Assembly (NCBI RefSeq): GCF_963676685.1
Contig: NC_092350.1
Span: forward strand, 4,515,486 to 4,579,485
Length of the DNA stretch: 64,000 nucleotides
Source: Mytilus edulis
Lineage: Eukaryota > Mollusca > Bivalvia > Mytilida > Mytilidae
Direction: 5' to 3'
The position numbers and the translations under genes were made by a program. The notes below the pieces were generated by a model. That model was not told the origin of the DNA, ran no database searches, and saw only the letters and a program-made list of their open reading frames with translations. Shown piece after piece: positions 32,325 through 45,189 of this stretch. How positions within the stretch are numbered: the first letter of the stretch is position 1; every line of letters starts with the position of its first letter.

Positions 32325-32540
32325 ATGTGAGCATCACGAAAAATATCGTGAGCAGACCTAAGCATTTAGAAAAAAATGTAAGAAAGAAACATGTGTGAGC
32401 AACTCGAAAACTAACGGTAGCATCCGTGTGTAACTCGAACAAATATGTGGAGCAGCGATCAACAGTTCAAAAAGTACCAGTAGGGGTGAACAGCTCGAAA
32501 AATATCAGGGATTGTGAGCAGCTCGAATAATACAGTTTCA
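32325..32540 (+). repeat. Old, diverged minisatellite
   Basis: Repeated GTGAGCA-N-CTCGAAAAATAT-like units of about 35-45 bp, strongly diverged. Confidence 0.5.
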
Positions 32541-33269
32541 AGCCTTAATTGACTGAAGATCTAACCAACTCCAACTATTGCCTATATTTATATTTGCCAA
32601 TTAAGCAAAAAACAAACTTCCTCAAAATATTCCAAGAGAAGTTGACTATGACTTTCTATAGACGGTTTCATAGACCTGAATTCAATACTCCGATTTCTTA
32701 CAAAATGAAAACTGAAAGAGCCTCTAAGATGAATAAATCAACAACTCAATTACATTCACGTGACTTGTCGAAGTCCATGCGCAATACATCTTTCGGGTCA
32801 CACATACACAATACTTTTGTCCAGTCCCGGATGACGATAATTTCCTCTACTTGAATACACCCCCACAATCAAGACTTGACTTACCAATCATACACTACTA
32901 ATATACTACTGAGATTGAAAACATAAGTTATTACGAATAATTAACAATAGACCTTAGCTTCATTGATTCGTTTTCCTCATCATTTTGTAACAAGCAGTCC
33001 AAAAGACAAATCAATAATCAGAAACGGGTACAATGTAAACAAAACAAGCAACAGCGAAAAGGATACAACACCACCACCGTTTTTAAAACATCAATAATAA
33101 AAGAAACCTCAGAATCATGACGTTAAATTATAGAAGCATTTAAGACAAAACGTCTGAATTTAAAACAACAATACAATATACAAAGCCGGATATTATTTCT
33201 GGAACCGAATCTTGGCTTAAAGGGATAAAACCCGGAAAAATTCCAACTAAAAATGCTATAAAATCAGCA

Positions 33270-33965
33270 GAAGCATTCCCTGATAATTACACATCATACA
33301 GGAATGACAGAGGAAGTTTAAAGGAGTATTCCCTGATAATTGCACATCATACAGGAATGACAGAGGAAGCTTAGAGGAGTATTCCCTGATAATTACACAT
33401 CATACAGGAATGACAGAGGAAGCTTAGAGGAGTATTCCCTGATTGATAATAACACATCATACAGGAATGACAGAGGAAGCTTAGGAGTATTCCCTGATAA
33501 TTACACATCATACAGGAATGACATAGGAAGCTTAGAGGAGTATTCCCTGATAATTACACATCATACAGGAATGACAGAGGAAGCTTAGAGGAGTATTCCC
33601 TGATAATTACACATCATACAGGAATGACAGAGGAAGCTTAGAGGAGTATTCCCTGATAATTACACATCATACAGGAATGACTGATGAAGCTTAGAGGAGT
33701 ATTCCCTGATAATTACACATCATACAGGAATGACAGAGGAAGCTTAGAGGAGTATTCCCTGATAATTACACATCATACAGGAATGACAGAGGAAGCTTAG
33801 AGGAGTATTCCCTGGTAATTACACATCATACAGGAATGACAGAGGAAGCTTAGAAGAGTATTCCCTGATAATTACACATCATACAGGAATGACAGAGGAA
33901 GCTTAGAGGAGTATTCCCTGATAATTACACATCATACAGGAATGACAGAGGAAGCTTAGAGGAGT
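33270..33965 (+). repeat. 53-bp minisatellite, 13 units, inside the dead LINE endonuclease
   Basis: Thirteen units with TATTCCCTGATAATTACACA and AGGAATGACAGAGGAAGCTT. The first unit is in register with the endonuclease reading (an AFPDNYTSYRNDRG segment) and the last one runs back into it (VFILVHNN), so the array arose by duplication of a piece of the LINE itself. Internal units differ by only a few bases. Confidence 0.95.
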
Positions 33966-34540
33966 ATTCATCTTAGTCCACAACAACATGATTGGCACTG
34001 AACAACCACAATTTATTACAAAATGCGATATTGAATGGTTAAACTCAAACTTATAAAAGCTTAAGACCTAATCATCGGCTCACGATTGGGAACTAGAAGA
34101 ATCCATAGGAGAACAAAAACAATAACATCATACTAGCTGGCGATTTCAACTGCCCAGATATTATATGGGACACCCTCTCCGTTTAAAAAACCAAACTGCT
34201 AGACCTTGTATATACAATAAACTCGTCACTAAATGAAAACATCAACAAACATTTCAGGTATCATTCCATCATTACGGATACCGACATCAAACCTTACTAC
34301 TCGAAATCTATATCTCGGAAAGTGTACACCTGGGAAAGAGCAAACTGGGAAGAAGGGAATAATGATTAGACTCACTATCACCACAAATAAAGAATAACAT
34401 CCAAATCAACCACAATGTCAACAAACAGGGCTAACATTTAAAAAACATCTATTCGCCAGCCTAGACAGAAAATACCATCAAAAGTCCAACAACTGCCATG
34501 GATAACCCACAAAATCAAGAAAATGCTAAAGAAAAAAGTT

Positions 34541-35822
34541 CTAGTGTTGTCAAATCGTACGCTTTTGCCTAACCGCTTATTAGGATAATCGTTCGACCGA
34601 TTAACTGGTTAACCGGTAGTTTAAGTTGATAGTACCATACACATATTTATAAGATGTGGTATGCGTGTCACTGTGACAACCGTCCATCTAAGTAATAAAT
34701 TTACGTTTTTGTGATACGATGATTCGATGTTTGTCATTAGATATCATAAGGGTTGTTTGTGAGGATTCCTGGCGAAGATTGACTTTAATAATCAATTACA
34801 CCGTATCAACTATGGCGTTTGTACTACATGTAACTTCAGATTGAAAAAATAAATAAAAACCGTCTTGATCTTCTAGAATTGAATATGTCTGAAACCGATG
34901 ATTCTTTCATTTTCTCTTGTTGTCTCCGAAAATCATATGGATGTGTTATAATTTGAAATGGATAAGCCTGTTACTCGTACTATCAAGTATACATTGATTA
35001 CATTCAAACTAGTTTGCATTTCACAATTTTTGAGTTAGCATTTCGTTTTAAGTATTACAAAGCCTTGCACGATAGAGGTTGCACATTCAGATGTAGGTCT
35101 ACACAATGTTAGATCAAATATGAAATAATGAAGTAAATCGTAAAATTTAATCGTATAACTGATTTAAAGTAACTGTTAAAACAACGGTGTATTCCTTCTA
35201 TTCCCACATGCAAAGAATAATAGATGTTTTGATAATTACTTTGTTCTATAACAATTAAGTTCATTAAAAATTCACCTAAGATATACCTGTTTTTATGAAA
35301 GAAACCAAATTCTTAGACTTTAAGAATATAGATTATTTAAAAAAGAATTTCACTGTTTATTTGTAAGATACTTTTCTTCAACAAAGGATTACCTTAGAAT
35401 AAAGAATAGGTCAGATAAACAGATGTAATATATGATTGAAAAATTGTTGAATTTTTAAACCTAAAAAATTGCCATCCGAACACATAAATTGATGATAGAT
35501 AATAAAAAATATCTTTCAAGATTTCCATGTACAACCAACACAAATAAAAAGCTAGTACTACAACATAGAGGGTAATCGTGTATTATTAGTGACTGGTATA
35601 TTGATACGAACATTCATAGAACAAGTTAGCAAAAATAGAATATAAACTTTTAACCAATTATGAAAATAAATGGTCAGATGATCTCCAATGAGGATAAACA
35701 TAACTATTTAATGATTTCAATACAAATTTATATCAAATATATTCAAATTGAAAAAGGTCCGGTTAACCGGTTAGCGAATTTGGTATTCGGTCGTTCAAAC
35801 GGTTAAACGTTGACAACACTAG
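34541..35822. mobile_element. hAT-like DNA transposon inserted in the dead LINE
   Basis: The ends are inverted copies of CTAGTGTTGTCAA, and both subterminal regions carry TAACCGGTTAACC-type repeats. It has no transposase frame. Flanks are A-rich (GAAAAAAG and GAAAAAAC), and an 8-bp target duplication cannot be confirmed. TAGTGTTG-type ends suggest hAT. Confidence 0.65.
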
Positions 35823-36852
35823 AAAAAACAAAAACTGTATAACCAAGCATAACGATCAAAATCATGGACAAACTACCTCCATTTCCCAAAAATACTTCCA
35901 AATAGAAAGCAGGAAAGCAGAACATAATTACATTAACAACGCCATCAGTGAAGGAATGAATAAAAACAATACAAACCCGTTTTTTGAAAACCAAGGAAGC
36001 AGGATAACATCGGGGTTACACCTCTAAAGAAATAAGAACAGTTCATAAACAACCGTACGGAGAAAGCCCAAATTCTACTGAATCAATTTGCGTCTGATTT
36101 TACAAAATAGACAACACAAACATTACACAAAATTCAAAACAAGCATCAGGGTAAAAGACTTCAGAACAGAAGGAGTAAAAAAATCTGCTGCAAATTATCA
36201 ACCCATCCAAAGCACTTGGTCCAGACAATATACAAAATTGGCTACTGAATCAATGCGCCGAACATCTGGCACCGATACTAACATCAATATTCCAGCTAAC
36301 CATAGACAGTGGTACTCTACCAGAAGACTGGAGAAATGCCAACATCTTCAAGAAAGAAGATATACATGCGGCTGAAAACTACAGGCCAGTCTCGCTAACA
36401 TCAGTATCATGTAAGATACAAATGTACTTGGGAACATTATATGCAAACATCATTATACTTAAACATCCAAAAAAGCTTTGTGTGCTGACTTCTATACTAT
36501 GGCTTGTAACAACAAACGAGCGGTTAGTATCGAACAGTAAGACAGAAAAATTCAAGAATATTCTTTTGTGTGCACTGCATTAGAGTGAACCCATCTAGAG
36601 GACTCAGCAAAACTGCACTTCTCAGCAATAACGACTTGTGTGCTGACCAAACCGTCACATAATCTGTGACGTACCCATCCATATACAGAAGTGGGAAATA
36701 CAGATATGCCGAACTCTTAATCATCTCGAGTAAAAGATAGATATGTATATTTCCTTGTATTACAAATAAAAAAATGTCAAAAGACCAAATGCCACACAGG
36801 ACCTCTTAACTTTAGACAAGTTCTGTTACATAATAGAGACCAATGACATATT

Positions 36853-37029
36853 TGTAACAGACACCGGACGTCATATGTAAACCACTAATGTCTACATTGT
36901 CCATCATCATCTGTAACAGACATCGGACGTCATATGTAAACCGCTACTGTCTACATTGTCCATCTTCATCTGTAACAGACATCGGACGTCATATGTAAAC
37001 CGTCACTGTCTACATTGTCTATTATCATC
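36853..37029 (+). repeat. 59-bp tandem repeat, three copies
   Basis: Three units starting TGTAACAGACATCGGACGTC with period exactly 59 bp and a few substitutions. Confidence 0.93.
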
Positions 37030-38360
37030 TATGACTATTTCGGTTGATGCTTATACAAATACCTAGTTGCTTTTTGTTTGTGGCTCGCTTATGACATCGT
37101 CTATCAATCATATTTTTAACCGTCGGAACATTTACGCTATGTTGGCGCATCATAAAGCCATCAGGGCATACAATTCATTTGATCCGAACCAGTATTCGAA
37201 GACCCTGTTTGAGAAATTTTCCAAATATTTTCATTGGAACAGGACCACCTCAATACAAACTTCATCGTGCAAGTTTAATTAAATTGGTTTGAAGTAATGC
37301 AAATCAATTTGACAAAACTGAAAATGACGTTTGTTTTGTATCAAAAAGTGCAATGTGACAAATTCCGTAACCTGTGAGACTGTTGACAAGAGATCTCGTT
37401 CAAAAAGGCTATTAAAATAAAATCCAATAAAACACCATTTTGACATGTTTAGGAACAGTTTTATAATTACTTGTTTTGACACTTAATAATTACCTTTTTA
37501 AAAGTTTGAAACTTTAATTACCTAAGTGCGTTGATAATTACATGAGGATCAAAGGCATTTTGTTTCCACGAGTCCAAAGGTCGATGACAGAGGTCCACAC
37601 ATATTTGAAAGCTTTTATACACCACTTATTCAAATCATATTACTCTAGAACACTTTTGAAATTCTTGTGAAGATGATATAATTATAACGTATGTCAAATT
37701 TATAATTATTTGAATTGTAAATGACAATGGCCGCGTCATTTATACAATTGTTAAAAATATTTCATGACTCATAATGTCTCCCTGAAGATAGTAATTTATA
37801 CATTTAGGGGGACCAATGCATATAGTTCTCGAAAGAACAACGCAAGGAGGTCTATTGTTATACAACTCACAGGGAGAAATTAATCATTGATAATTTAAGT
37901 TTTCATCATATTATTTCCGATTGATATTTTATTGTAAATAAAATTGAAAACTACTTAATTTTCAATACACCTTTTCATTTCATTTGAAATAATAATTATC
38001 AGATTGAAAGTCTAATAATGAATGCCAATATATAAAGGAAACCCACAACTCCATGTATTCTATCCATAATAAGCTTTGATAGATATGCAATTATTGCAGT
38101 AACACGCTGTATATACTCAATAACAATATTGCATTGCTATTTTTGGAATATATAAATGCATGACCTTGTAAATATATTTTAAGGATCATTCGGCAAAACT
38201 TTACCAAGTCTTTGAGGGTAGTATGTTTTAAAAACGTAGTGTGACGTGCTGTTTTTAATCAGGTTGATGAATATTCACAGGAAAAACCAACCACTCGCTT
38301 GTTCACATGTATATTATGATAATTCCGAGTCGACAATCTCTCGTTAAAACATTGTATTTT
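37030..38360. other. Non-coding DNA
   Basis: No gene or structured repeat was supported. Confidence 0.5.
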
Positions 38361-38364
38361 ACCA

Positions 38365-39480
38365 ACATTAAAACCTTTGATTTTTTTCAACTCTTTATAC
38401 CACTATTCCACATAATAAACTTAAATCTCGACTGAAAGAACTCGTCAGCTTATGTTTCTTTAACAAAAAGGGCACTAGACGTTTTAAATATCTAGTTTAG
38501 GGCTGGAATTCAGCTTACTTTGTGAAAAATCATACAGAGTCAAGGAAAAAATATACCGACGACGATATCACTCTAGGCTTGACTTTTTAATTGACAACAT
38601 ATTTGTTGAAATTGAAGGTTTGGTCTTCCAACAGACTATTGGTATCCCAATGGGTACCAATTTCGCTTCTCTAATTGCAGATTTGTTTTTATATTCCTAT
38701 GAAGCAAAATTCATCCTTCAAGGGCTTGTACAAAAAGGAGAAAAGAAATTAGCACAGTCTTTTAATTTCACCTTTCGGCATATTGATGATGTACTGTTTC
38801 TTAATAATAATAGATTCAGTGATCACTTACGTTTAATATATCCAAGTGAACTTGAAATTAAAGATACTACCGACACAGGTAAATGTGCTTCATATTATAT
38901 TTTCTCGAAATGACTACTGATGGTTGGTTGAATACCAAAATTTATGACAACCGCGATGATTTTAATTTTCCTATAGTCAACTTTCCATTTCTGTGTAGCA
39001 ACATCCCAGCGGCACAATCATATGGAGTATGTGTGTCTCAATTGATACGTTAATCTAGGGCTAGCTCAAAGTACGTTGATTTTGTTGAACGAGGAATACT
39101 GCTTTCTCAAAAGTTGCTAAGACAGGGCTATGAATCAATCAAATTAAGGTCATCACTCAAGACATTTTACGGTCGACATCATCAGCTGATTGTCCATTAT
39201 GACAAAAGTGTGTCAGAAATCATATCTGATATTCTTCCTCAGTCATAATAACCTTCTATCATTACCGAACTCAAAAAAGAAATAACACGACGGGTGCCGT
39301 ATACGGTGCAGGAAATGCTTACCCTTCCGGAGCACCTGATTTTATAACTCTCGGTTTTTATAGTGGAGTTCGTGATGCTTCTTAATTATTATTTATTACT
39401 GTTGAAATAAATGTCCTTTGGTTTTGTGAGTCTTTGTTTACTCCTTGGTTTTGACTGTGATTGTCCTTGGCCACTTGACT
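38365..39480 (+). pseudogene. Penelope-type reverse transcriptase, nearly complete domain but broken
   Basis: The best-preserved frame (38620-38913) has QTIGIPMGTN, LIADLFLYSYEA and FRHIDDVLFLNN, where IDD is the catalytic box. Downstream frames continue IVNFPFL-SNIPAA and FYGRHHQL, after frameshifts near 38900 and a stop near 39050. The GIPMGTN plus YIDD-type arrangement fits Penelope-like elements. The element ends with the tail shared with 39.7, 28.2 and 13.4 kb. Confidence 0.78.
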
Positions 39481-39499
39481 TAAAAATTCAGCTTTACCA

Positions 39500-40560
39500 G
39501 GAAAGGACAAGATAAGACAAGACACATTCTTTATTAAAGTCTCACCACTTACATATAAAAGAGGTACAAAAGATACCAAAGGGACAGTCAAACTCATAAA
39601 TCTAAAACAAACTGACAACGCCATAGCCAAAAATGAAAAAGGCAAACAAAAAACAGCAAACATTACACAACATAGAAAACAAAAGAATAAACAACACGAC
39701 CCCCCCCCCCAAAAAAAAAACAAACTAGGGGTGATCTCAGGTGCTCCGGAAGGGTAAGCAGATCCTGCTCCACATGTGGCACCCGTTGTCTTGCTTATGT
39801 GATAACAAATCCGGTAAATAGTCTTAATTCGGTAGGTCACATTCATGAAAGGGAAGGGGATTGTAGTTACGACGTAAGGAACATATCCGATATCATTTGT
39901 GAAACGGTTATTCCATAACGGTCAACCAACTCATGATGGCGTCCGTAAAATTTACGAAGGGATGCTTTCAACTTCACCATTTGGAACTCTTGGTTTAATA
40001 GCTTCCTTGTGAGCAGCAACCCTCGATCAAGAAAATCATGATAGGAAATGCAAGCACGGGAATATCGTATCAATTGGGAGATATGTACCGCGTATGCAGG
40101 TGCTGCTGGAATGTTGCTACTTAGAAATGGAAAGTTTACAACTGGAAAGCTGAAATCATCTCTTTTGTCGTAAAGTTTTGTTATCAACCGACCCTCATTG
40201 TCAATTTCTAGATGTAAGTTAAGATATGAGGTCGACATAACTGTATCTGTGGTATCCTTTATCTCTAGCTCGATTGGATAGATGCGTTCCACATAGTCAC
40301 CAAATTTTGATTATTTAGTGAAAGAACATCATCTATATAGCGGAAAGTAGAGTTAAAGGATATTGCTAACTTCTTACCTTTCTTCCTAAGAAGTTCCTAC
40401 ATGAAGTCAACCTCATAATAATAAAGAAACAAGTCGGCAAGTAGAGGGACACAGTTTGTTCCCATTGGAATGCCGACAGTCTTGAAAAACACGGCCTCCG
40501 AACGTAACAAATATGTTGTCAATCAAGAAATCAAGCATCTTGATATAAAAGATACAGCAT
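39500..40560 (-). pseudogene. Second Penelope-type reverse transcriptase copy, opposite strand
   Basis: The minus-strand frame 39867-40292 covers IYPIELEIKDTTDT, the NFPFLSSNIPAAPAYAV block and FYGRHHELVDRYGI. Upstream (40300-40560) the IDD box and GIPMGTN region are readable across frameshifts. It lies tail to tail with the copy at 38.4-39.5 kb, forming an inverted pair around 39.5 kb. Confidence 0.78.
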
Positions 40561-42083
40561 AGTAAAACACAAGTTAACAACAAGAGCCACTCTATAAAGA
40601 GTTACGAGAGACTATAAAACAGTTTAAGATCATACAAATACAAGTCAACTATCCAGAGCATAAAATACATTTTCGCTTTAAGAAAAATTCTTTGTAGATT
40701 TTGCCAGTATAAAATACCATAATTTCCTTTCCATGTCAACCATCGAACACTCGATCGCCCGCACTCAAGTAAATTTTACCATGGGACCACCGAGGCGGTA
40801 CCAATAAATAGTTTAACTCTACTTATTTAATGATACGATACGTTGAGCGTCACTGATGGAGGTTGATCTAAGGAAGACATTTTCGTTTGCTCTTATGTGA
40901 CACCACTGTCTTTAATCATCGACGGCCATACGCATAAGTACGTAAACCAGACTTAGAAATGATGACTTCGTTATTGAAAAGTACGACAAATATAGAAGAG
41001 ACGAAATCACAAGAAAGGAATATATTAGATGTGTTGTCTATACTAAGTACATACTCAGCAAGAACAGATTTATGATTTTAATGTACTCCGTTTTTATGGA
41101 TATGAACGCTGAGAAAGATTTTCAATTCGTCATATTAGTATTAAATGAGTGCTTTTTATCTTAGGTTTTTACTTCTTTATCTTAAAGTATGTGAATAAAG
41201 TGTACAACTGGCTAACGAAAGAGGTCTATAAGGATAAATGAAAAATAACATGACTTGGATGGAGAGTTGTCTCATTTGCACTCATACCACATCTTCTTAA
41301 ATCTTTTCACCTGTAATTTTCCTGTAAAAAAAATCGGCGCAAATGAAAAAAAAATCGACGCAGTTGAAAGAAAAAATCGGCGCAAATGAAATGCAGATCG
41401 ACACAATTGCAAAACGCCGCATAAAATGTCGTCGTAATGTAATAATATTTATTCTTTTGACAAATAATTCGTTTTTTACCTCTTTACATCAACATTAGAT
41501 AACAATTACAATTTTACAAATATGAAATTGAATAAATCATTAAAAATTCATTGAAAAAAACGTTTGAATGAAAACATAAGCTACATCTTTTGACCTTTAT
41601 TATGTTAGATTGCCCCTTTTAACTTAATATAGTTACATGCATATATGGTGTTACATGTAGGTTAAATCATTTAAGCTTTTTACAATACATTTTATACGAT
41701 TACAATACATGGCATTCACTGACTGATTCAGGCCAATGACATTTTGATATAAAAAGTATGTCAAAATGATGAAGTGGAAGTAAACACGTATGCTTTTACT
41801 TTATGATCAATTGTGTAGCTTATCTTACGAAATCCCTATACAACCAACACTGTGTTCATAACAAACTTTTTATAGTTAATTTCTGTGTCATTTGGTCTCT
41901 TGTGCAGAGTTTTTCTTATTGACAATTATACCACATCTTCTTATTTTTATATTGATATCCTCTTTATCTTTATTTGTGCGGTTTTCATGTTAAAAACTAT
42001 TATAGTATATTGCTATATAAGACTACCGACAGGACATGCTTGCTTTTAAAATAGGATATATAGACATGTAATGTAATGACCGA
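40561..42083. other. Non-coding DNA with repeat fragments
   Basis: Holds a GGCGCAAATG short repeat (41330-41430; four imperfect units in a poly-A context, similar to 17.9 kb) and minus-strand fragments of dispersed family A at 41255-41300 and 41865-41960. No gene was seen. Confidence 0.6.
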
Positions 42084-42417
42084 TTAAGGTGGTACCTAAC
42101 ACTACAGGGAGATAACTCTGTAAAGTCAGCTAAACGTTTCAATTACGTTGTGTTGTAAAAGAAATATTAAGCTTCTCAATGATCAAAATTGGTGTTTGTC
42201 AAACTGCTATATAACCAGTGTAATTTTTCTGACAAAACGGTTAGTTCAAAATTTTCAAAATTTTTATATTTTTGTTAAATGGTCAAAGCTGAGACTACTA
42301 TAACACATGTGGTATAGTAGTCCCAGGTCAAAGTCAATACTTCAATACTTTGACAACATTTTATGAAAATTAAACGAGCCAAATTAATTTTAGTGAAAGT
42401 GTTGGGTACCACCTTAA
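42084..42417. mobile_element. piggyBac-like MITE
   Basis: A 326-bp internally non-coding element with inverted ends GGTGGTACCTAACACT and GGTGGTACCCAACACT (one mismatch), bounded on both sides by TTAA, the piggyBac target duplication. Confidence 0.8.
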
Positions 42418-42955
42418 TTGTTACAAAAATTACGATTCAGTTAATTTAAGCAATGGTTCATATCATAATAAACATTTTCTCGTCTGATATTGATGTGATA
42501 CTTCTCGCCGAATGTTTAACATTTCTGGCATTCATGTTAATCAACACAGGTATTTGATGGCCAAAGGCCGATAACTTTGATCGTAGTTTGTAATATGGTG
42601 GTCCGCGTTTGTACCTATTTGAAACATACTACGAGTAAAAATGGATAGTTTAGAGTACACCAAGACTCTTCTAATACAATAATCAGTACATTGAAAATTA
42701 AACTATACAATATTTATCATTAAAAAAATACACATTTATAATACGAGGGTTAAAGACAAACAGTACACAATATGCACAAAACCAACATTATAAAATTTTA
42801 AAACCTTAAATGTTAATAGAAAAAAAGCAAATAGTAAAAAATAAAATTCCATGAAAACAATCAATAAATATGCAACATAATTTAAGTTCGATAGTTAATT
42901 ATTCTGTGGCATTTAAATATATAGTCTTCAACAATTGACGAGTGTACAATCTAAA
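42418..42955. other. Non-coding DNA
   Basis: Nothing supported. Confidence 0.45.
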
Positions 42956-43676
42956 TATTTAGGCTGCATGACCTTTTACCCATGACCACCAAAGTTGAGC
43001 AGTGCGGTGTTTTATCAGATTCATGCTATAGAAAAGGGGAAATAAAGCATTACAACTGGAAGATGTAAGTATCATTTTCATTAGGATAACTTTGTTGAAA
43101 TCCTGTTTTAAAACACGATGAAAAGCTTGTTCTTTTTGAAGGGGGTGGGCTGGGGTTGTCAACGTACATGTATATTTGTTCCGCCTAACAGAAGTTCCCT
43201 GTTTGTTATTGAAAAAATCTTATTCTTGTATGCCATTGAAAACAAAACTTGTCTAGAGGGGAAAAAAATGCTGCACCACATAAGATGAAAAGTTGGGGCC
43301 CGGAGGCGTGCTTTAGCTGGCCCATAAACAAAAAAATATATACTAGTTCAGTGAAAATGGACGCCATACTTACATTTTGTAACTCCGAAATATACACAAG
43401 AAACTAAAATAAAAAATATACAACACTTTAACAAAGGCCAGAGGTCCCTGACTTGGGACAGGGACAAACTGTGGCGGGGTTAAACATGTTTTTGGATATA
43501 TCAGCCCTCCCCTAATACCTTTAGCTAATGTAGAAAAAACAAGCACACAACAGTACGCACAATTCAAAGTCCGAGTCCGATGTCAGAATAGGTAACCAAA
43601 GAAACTACACAAAATGACAATGATACATAAATTAACAATCAACTCATCATAGATACCATGGTTATATTTTGTATTA

Positions 43677-43720
43677 ACGCCAGACGCGCGTTTCGTCTAA
43701 ATAAGACTCATCAGTGACGC
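43677..43720 (-). ncRNA. Hammerhead ribozyme, type I, complete
   Basis: Minus-strand order: stem I strand GCGTCA (43720-43715); CTGATGA (43714-43708); stem II GTCT-TATTT-AGAC (43707-43695); GAA (43694-43692); short stem III ACG-CG-CGT (43691-43684); C17 (43683); stem I strand TGGCGT (43682-43677). All core bases match the hammerhead consensus, with cleavage predicted after the GUC triplet at 43683. Stem I pairs over six positions, two of them G-U. Confidence 0.93.
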
Positions 43721-44049
43721 CCGAATCCAAAAAAGTTAAAAAGGCCAAATGAAGTACGAAATTGAAGAGCATTGAGGACCGAGGACCAAAATTCCTAAAA
43801 GTTTTGCCAAATACAGCTAAGGTAATCTTTTCCTGAGGTAGAAAAGCTTTAGTATTTCAAAAATTGAAAAGTTTTGTAAACAGTTAATTTATAATTATGA
43901 CAATATAAATGATTATTCATGTCAGCACAGAAGTGTTGCCTACTGGGCTGGTGATAACCTCGGGGAATTAAAACCCCACCAGCAGTGGCATTGACCCAGT
44001 GGTTGTGAATAAACTCATCATATAGAAACCAGGATTACATTTTGTATTT

Positions 44050-44077
44050 ACGCCAGACGCGCGTTTCGTCTCCAAAT
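44050..44077 (-). ncRNA. Partial hammerhead (3' half) at the retrozyme edge
   Basis: Has the AGAC stem-II strand, GAAA, stem III ACGCGCGT, C17 and the TGGCGT stem-I strand, but the sequence ends before the CUGAUGA box. The element boundary therefore falls in the loop region of stem II. It cannot self-cleave. Confidence 0.85.
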
Positions 44078-45189
44078 GACTACTAGCAGTTACTGACATG
44101 CCTGCTCCAGACCCCAATTAAACTGATTGAAAGATGATGTCTTCATCAAATGAAGTACAATCCATCCCGTTCGGGGTTTAGTATTTAATACCATCATAAA
44201 ATATATGAGAAGAACTAAAATCGTATCATTACAATAACTGGTTTTAGAATAAAGTGTTATAAGACCCCATAAGTGAATTAATATTTAAGCCAAAATATGT
44301 AATCTTTAATGACCTGACAACATTATCGTAACTATTTCTATTTATTTTTAAGTCTGCTTAAAGGTTTTGTTAACTTTTTAGGTGAATTCCGACTTTTTGT
44401 GCTTTGTAAAGAATGTTACCATAAACAATTAGATGTGAAATATCTGAACGTATAAGATATCTGCATTTTGAATTATATTTACGAATGATGTCCTTGTACC
44501 GATGATAAAATTTAGTAAATGTTTTGACCGGTTTGTGATATCGAAAACCCTGGTGTAACAATTTTTTCAGTAATACACAAATTTCTCTCACTAAAATCTA
44601 ATACGTTGTTACATACACGAGTGAATCTTACAAGTTGAGACATATAAACACCATAAGATGGCGATGGGAACGTCTCCATCTAAAAATGGATAATTAACGA
44701 TTGGAAATGAAAAATCTGCATCATTGTGGTATTGAGTTACCCGTTTATGATATAGATATCAAGATCGAGGAAAGGGCAGTGTTCATTATTTGTATTAGCT
44801 TTATCAAAAGTTAGTTCAACAGGATAAATTTATTTAGTATACATACTGAATTCATCATTATTGAGACCCAATATATCATCCAAATATCTAAAAGTATTGA
44901 TAATTTTTGTATCTGATGCTGGTCAATGGGGCTTTGTTGATTTTAGTCATAAATTGTAACTCATAATAATACATAAACAGGTCCCTAATAAGTCGTGCAC
45001 AGTTAGTTTCCATTGGAACTCCGATTACATGACGATATACGGAATCTCAAAAGCGAACACAAATGTTATCTAGTAAAACATTCAGGGCTGTTATATCAGA
45101 AAAGCATATCAACTTCACATAGTTCTTTTGCTACTTAAAATGACTTAAAAGAGTTTTAACATATGTATTCGTGTCAATATATGTATAAC

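Larger units (their letters stand above)
33120..36440 (+). pseudogene. Dead LINE ORF2 (APE endonuclease and part of reverse transcriptase)
   Basis: Translated pieces include an endonuclease start (KPDIISGTESWLKG, near 33190), VHNNMIGTEQPQ (33980), LAGDFNCPDIIWD (34136-34175) and a reverse-transcriptase part (KALGPDNIQNWLL, LPEDWRNANI, AAENYRPVSLTSV) between 36200 and 36410. Many stops and frameshifts are present. It has been enlarged by a 53-bp minisatellite and split by a 1.28-kb DNA transposon. It is a different LINE from the one at 18.5-25.7 kb. Confidence 0.85.
43634..44079 (-). mobile_element. Retrozyme (373-bp unit) with hammerhead ribozyme
   Basis: One full unit plus a repeated start: ACTCATCATA...TTTTGTATT-ACGCCAGACGCGCGT occurs near both ends, 373 bp apart. 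The minus strand encodes a complete hammerhead at the first position and a half one at the second. Comparison with the sister repeat at 46975-46990, which reads TTAACAAAGGACTACTAGCA without interruption, fixes the insertion. This is the layout of animal retrozymes: non-coding, circular-RNA-derived repeats. Confidence 0.85.
42960..45130 (-). pseudogene. Second family of Penelope-type retroelement, interrupted by a retrozyme
   Basis: The minus strand from 45100 to 44370 reads broken pieces of a reverse transcriptase (a GVPMETNCARLI-like motif near 45010, PFLDLDI, PSPSYGVYMSQLVRF, then LHQGFRYHKPVKTFTKFYHRYKDI in the frame 44370-44591). From 44350 to 42960 it continues as an untranslated tail that includes dispersed family B. 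The insertion at 43634-44079 splits the tail; the uninterrupted tail of a sister copy is at 46585-47250. Confidence 0.7.

Noticed and set aside
33270..33965. CRISPR array
   Set aside because: Units are contiguous 53-bp repeats without unique spacers and derive from a LINE coding sequence in a eukaryotic genome.
35803..35994. Minus-strand 63-codon frame near the hAT-like element end
   Set aside because: It is antisense to the dead LINE and crosses the transposon border.
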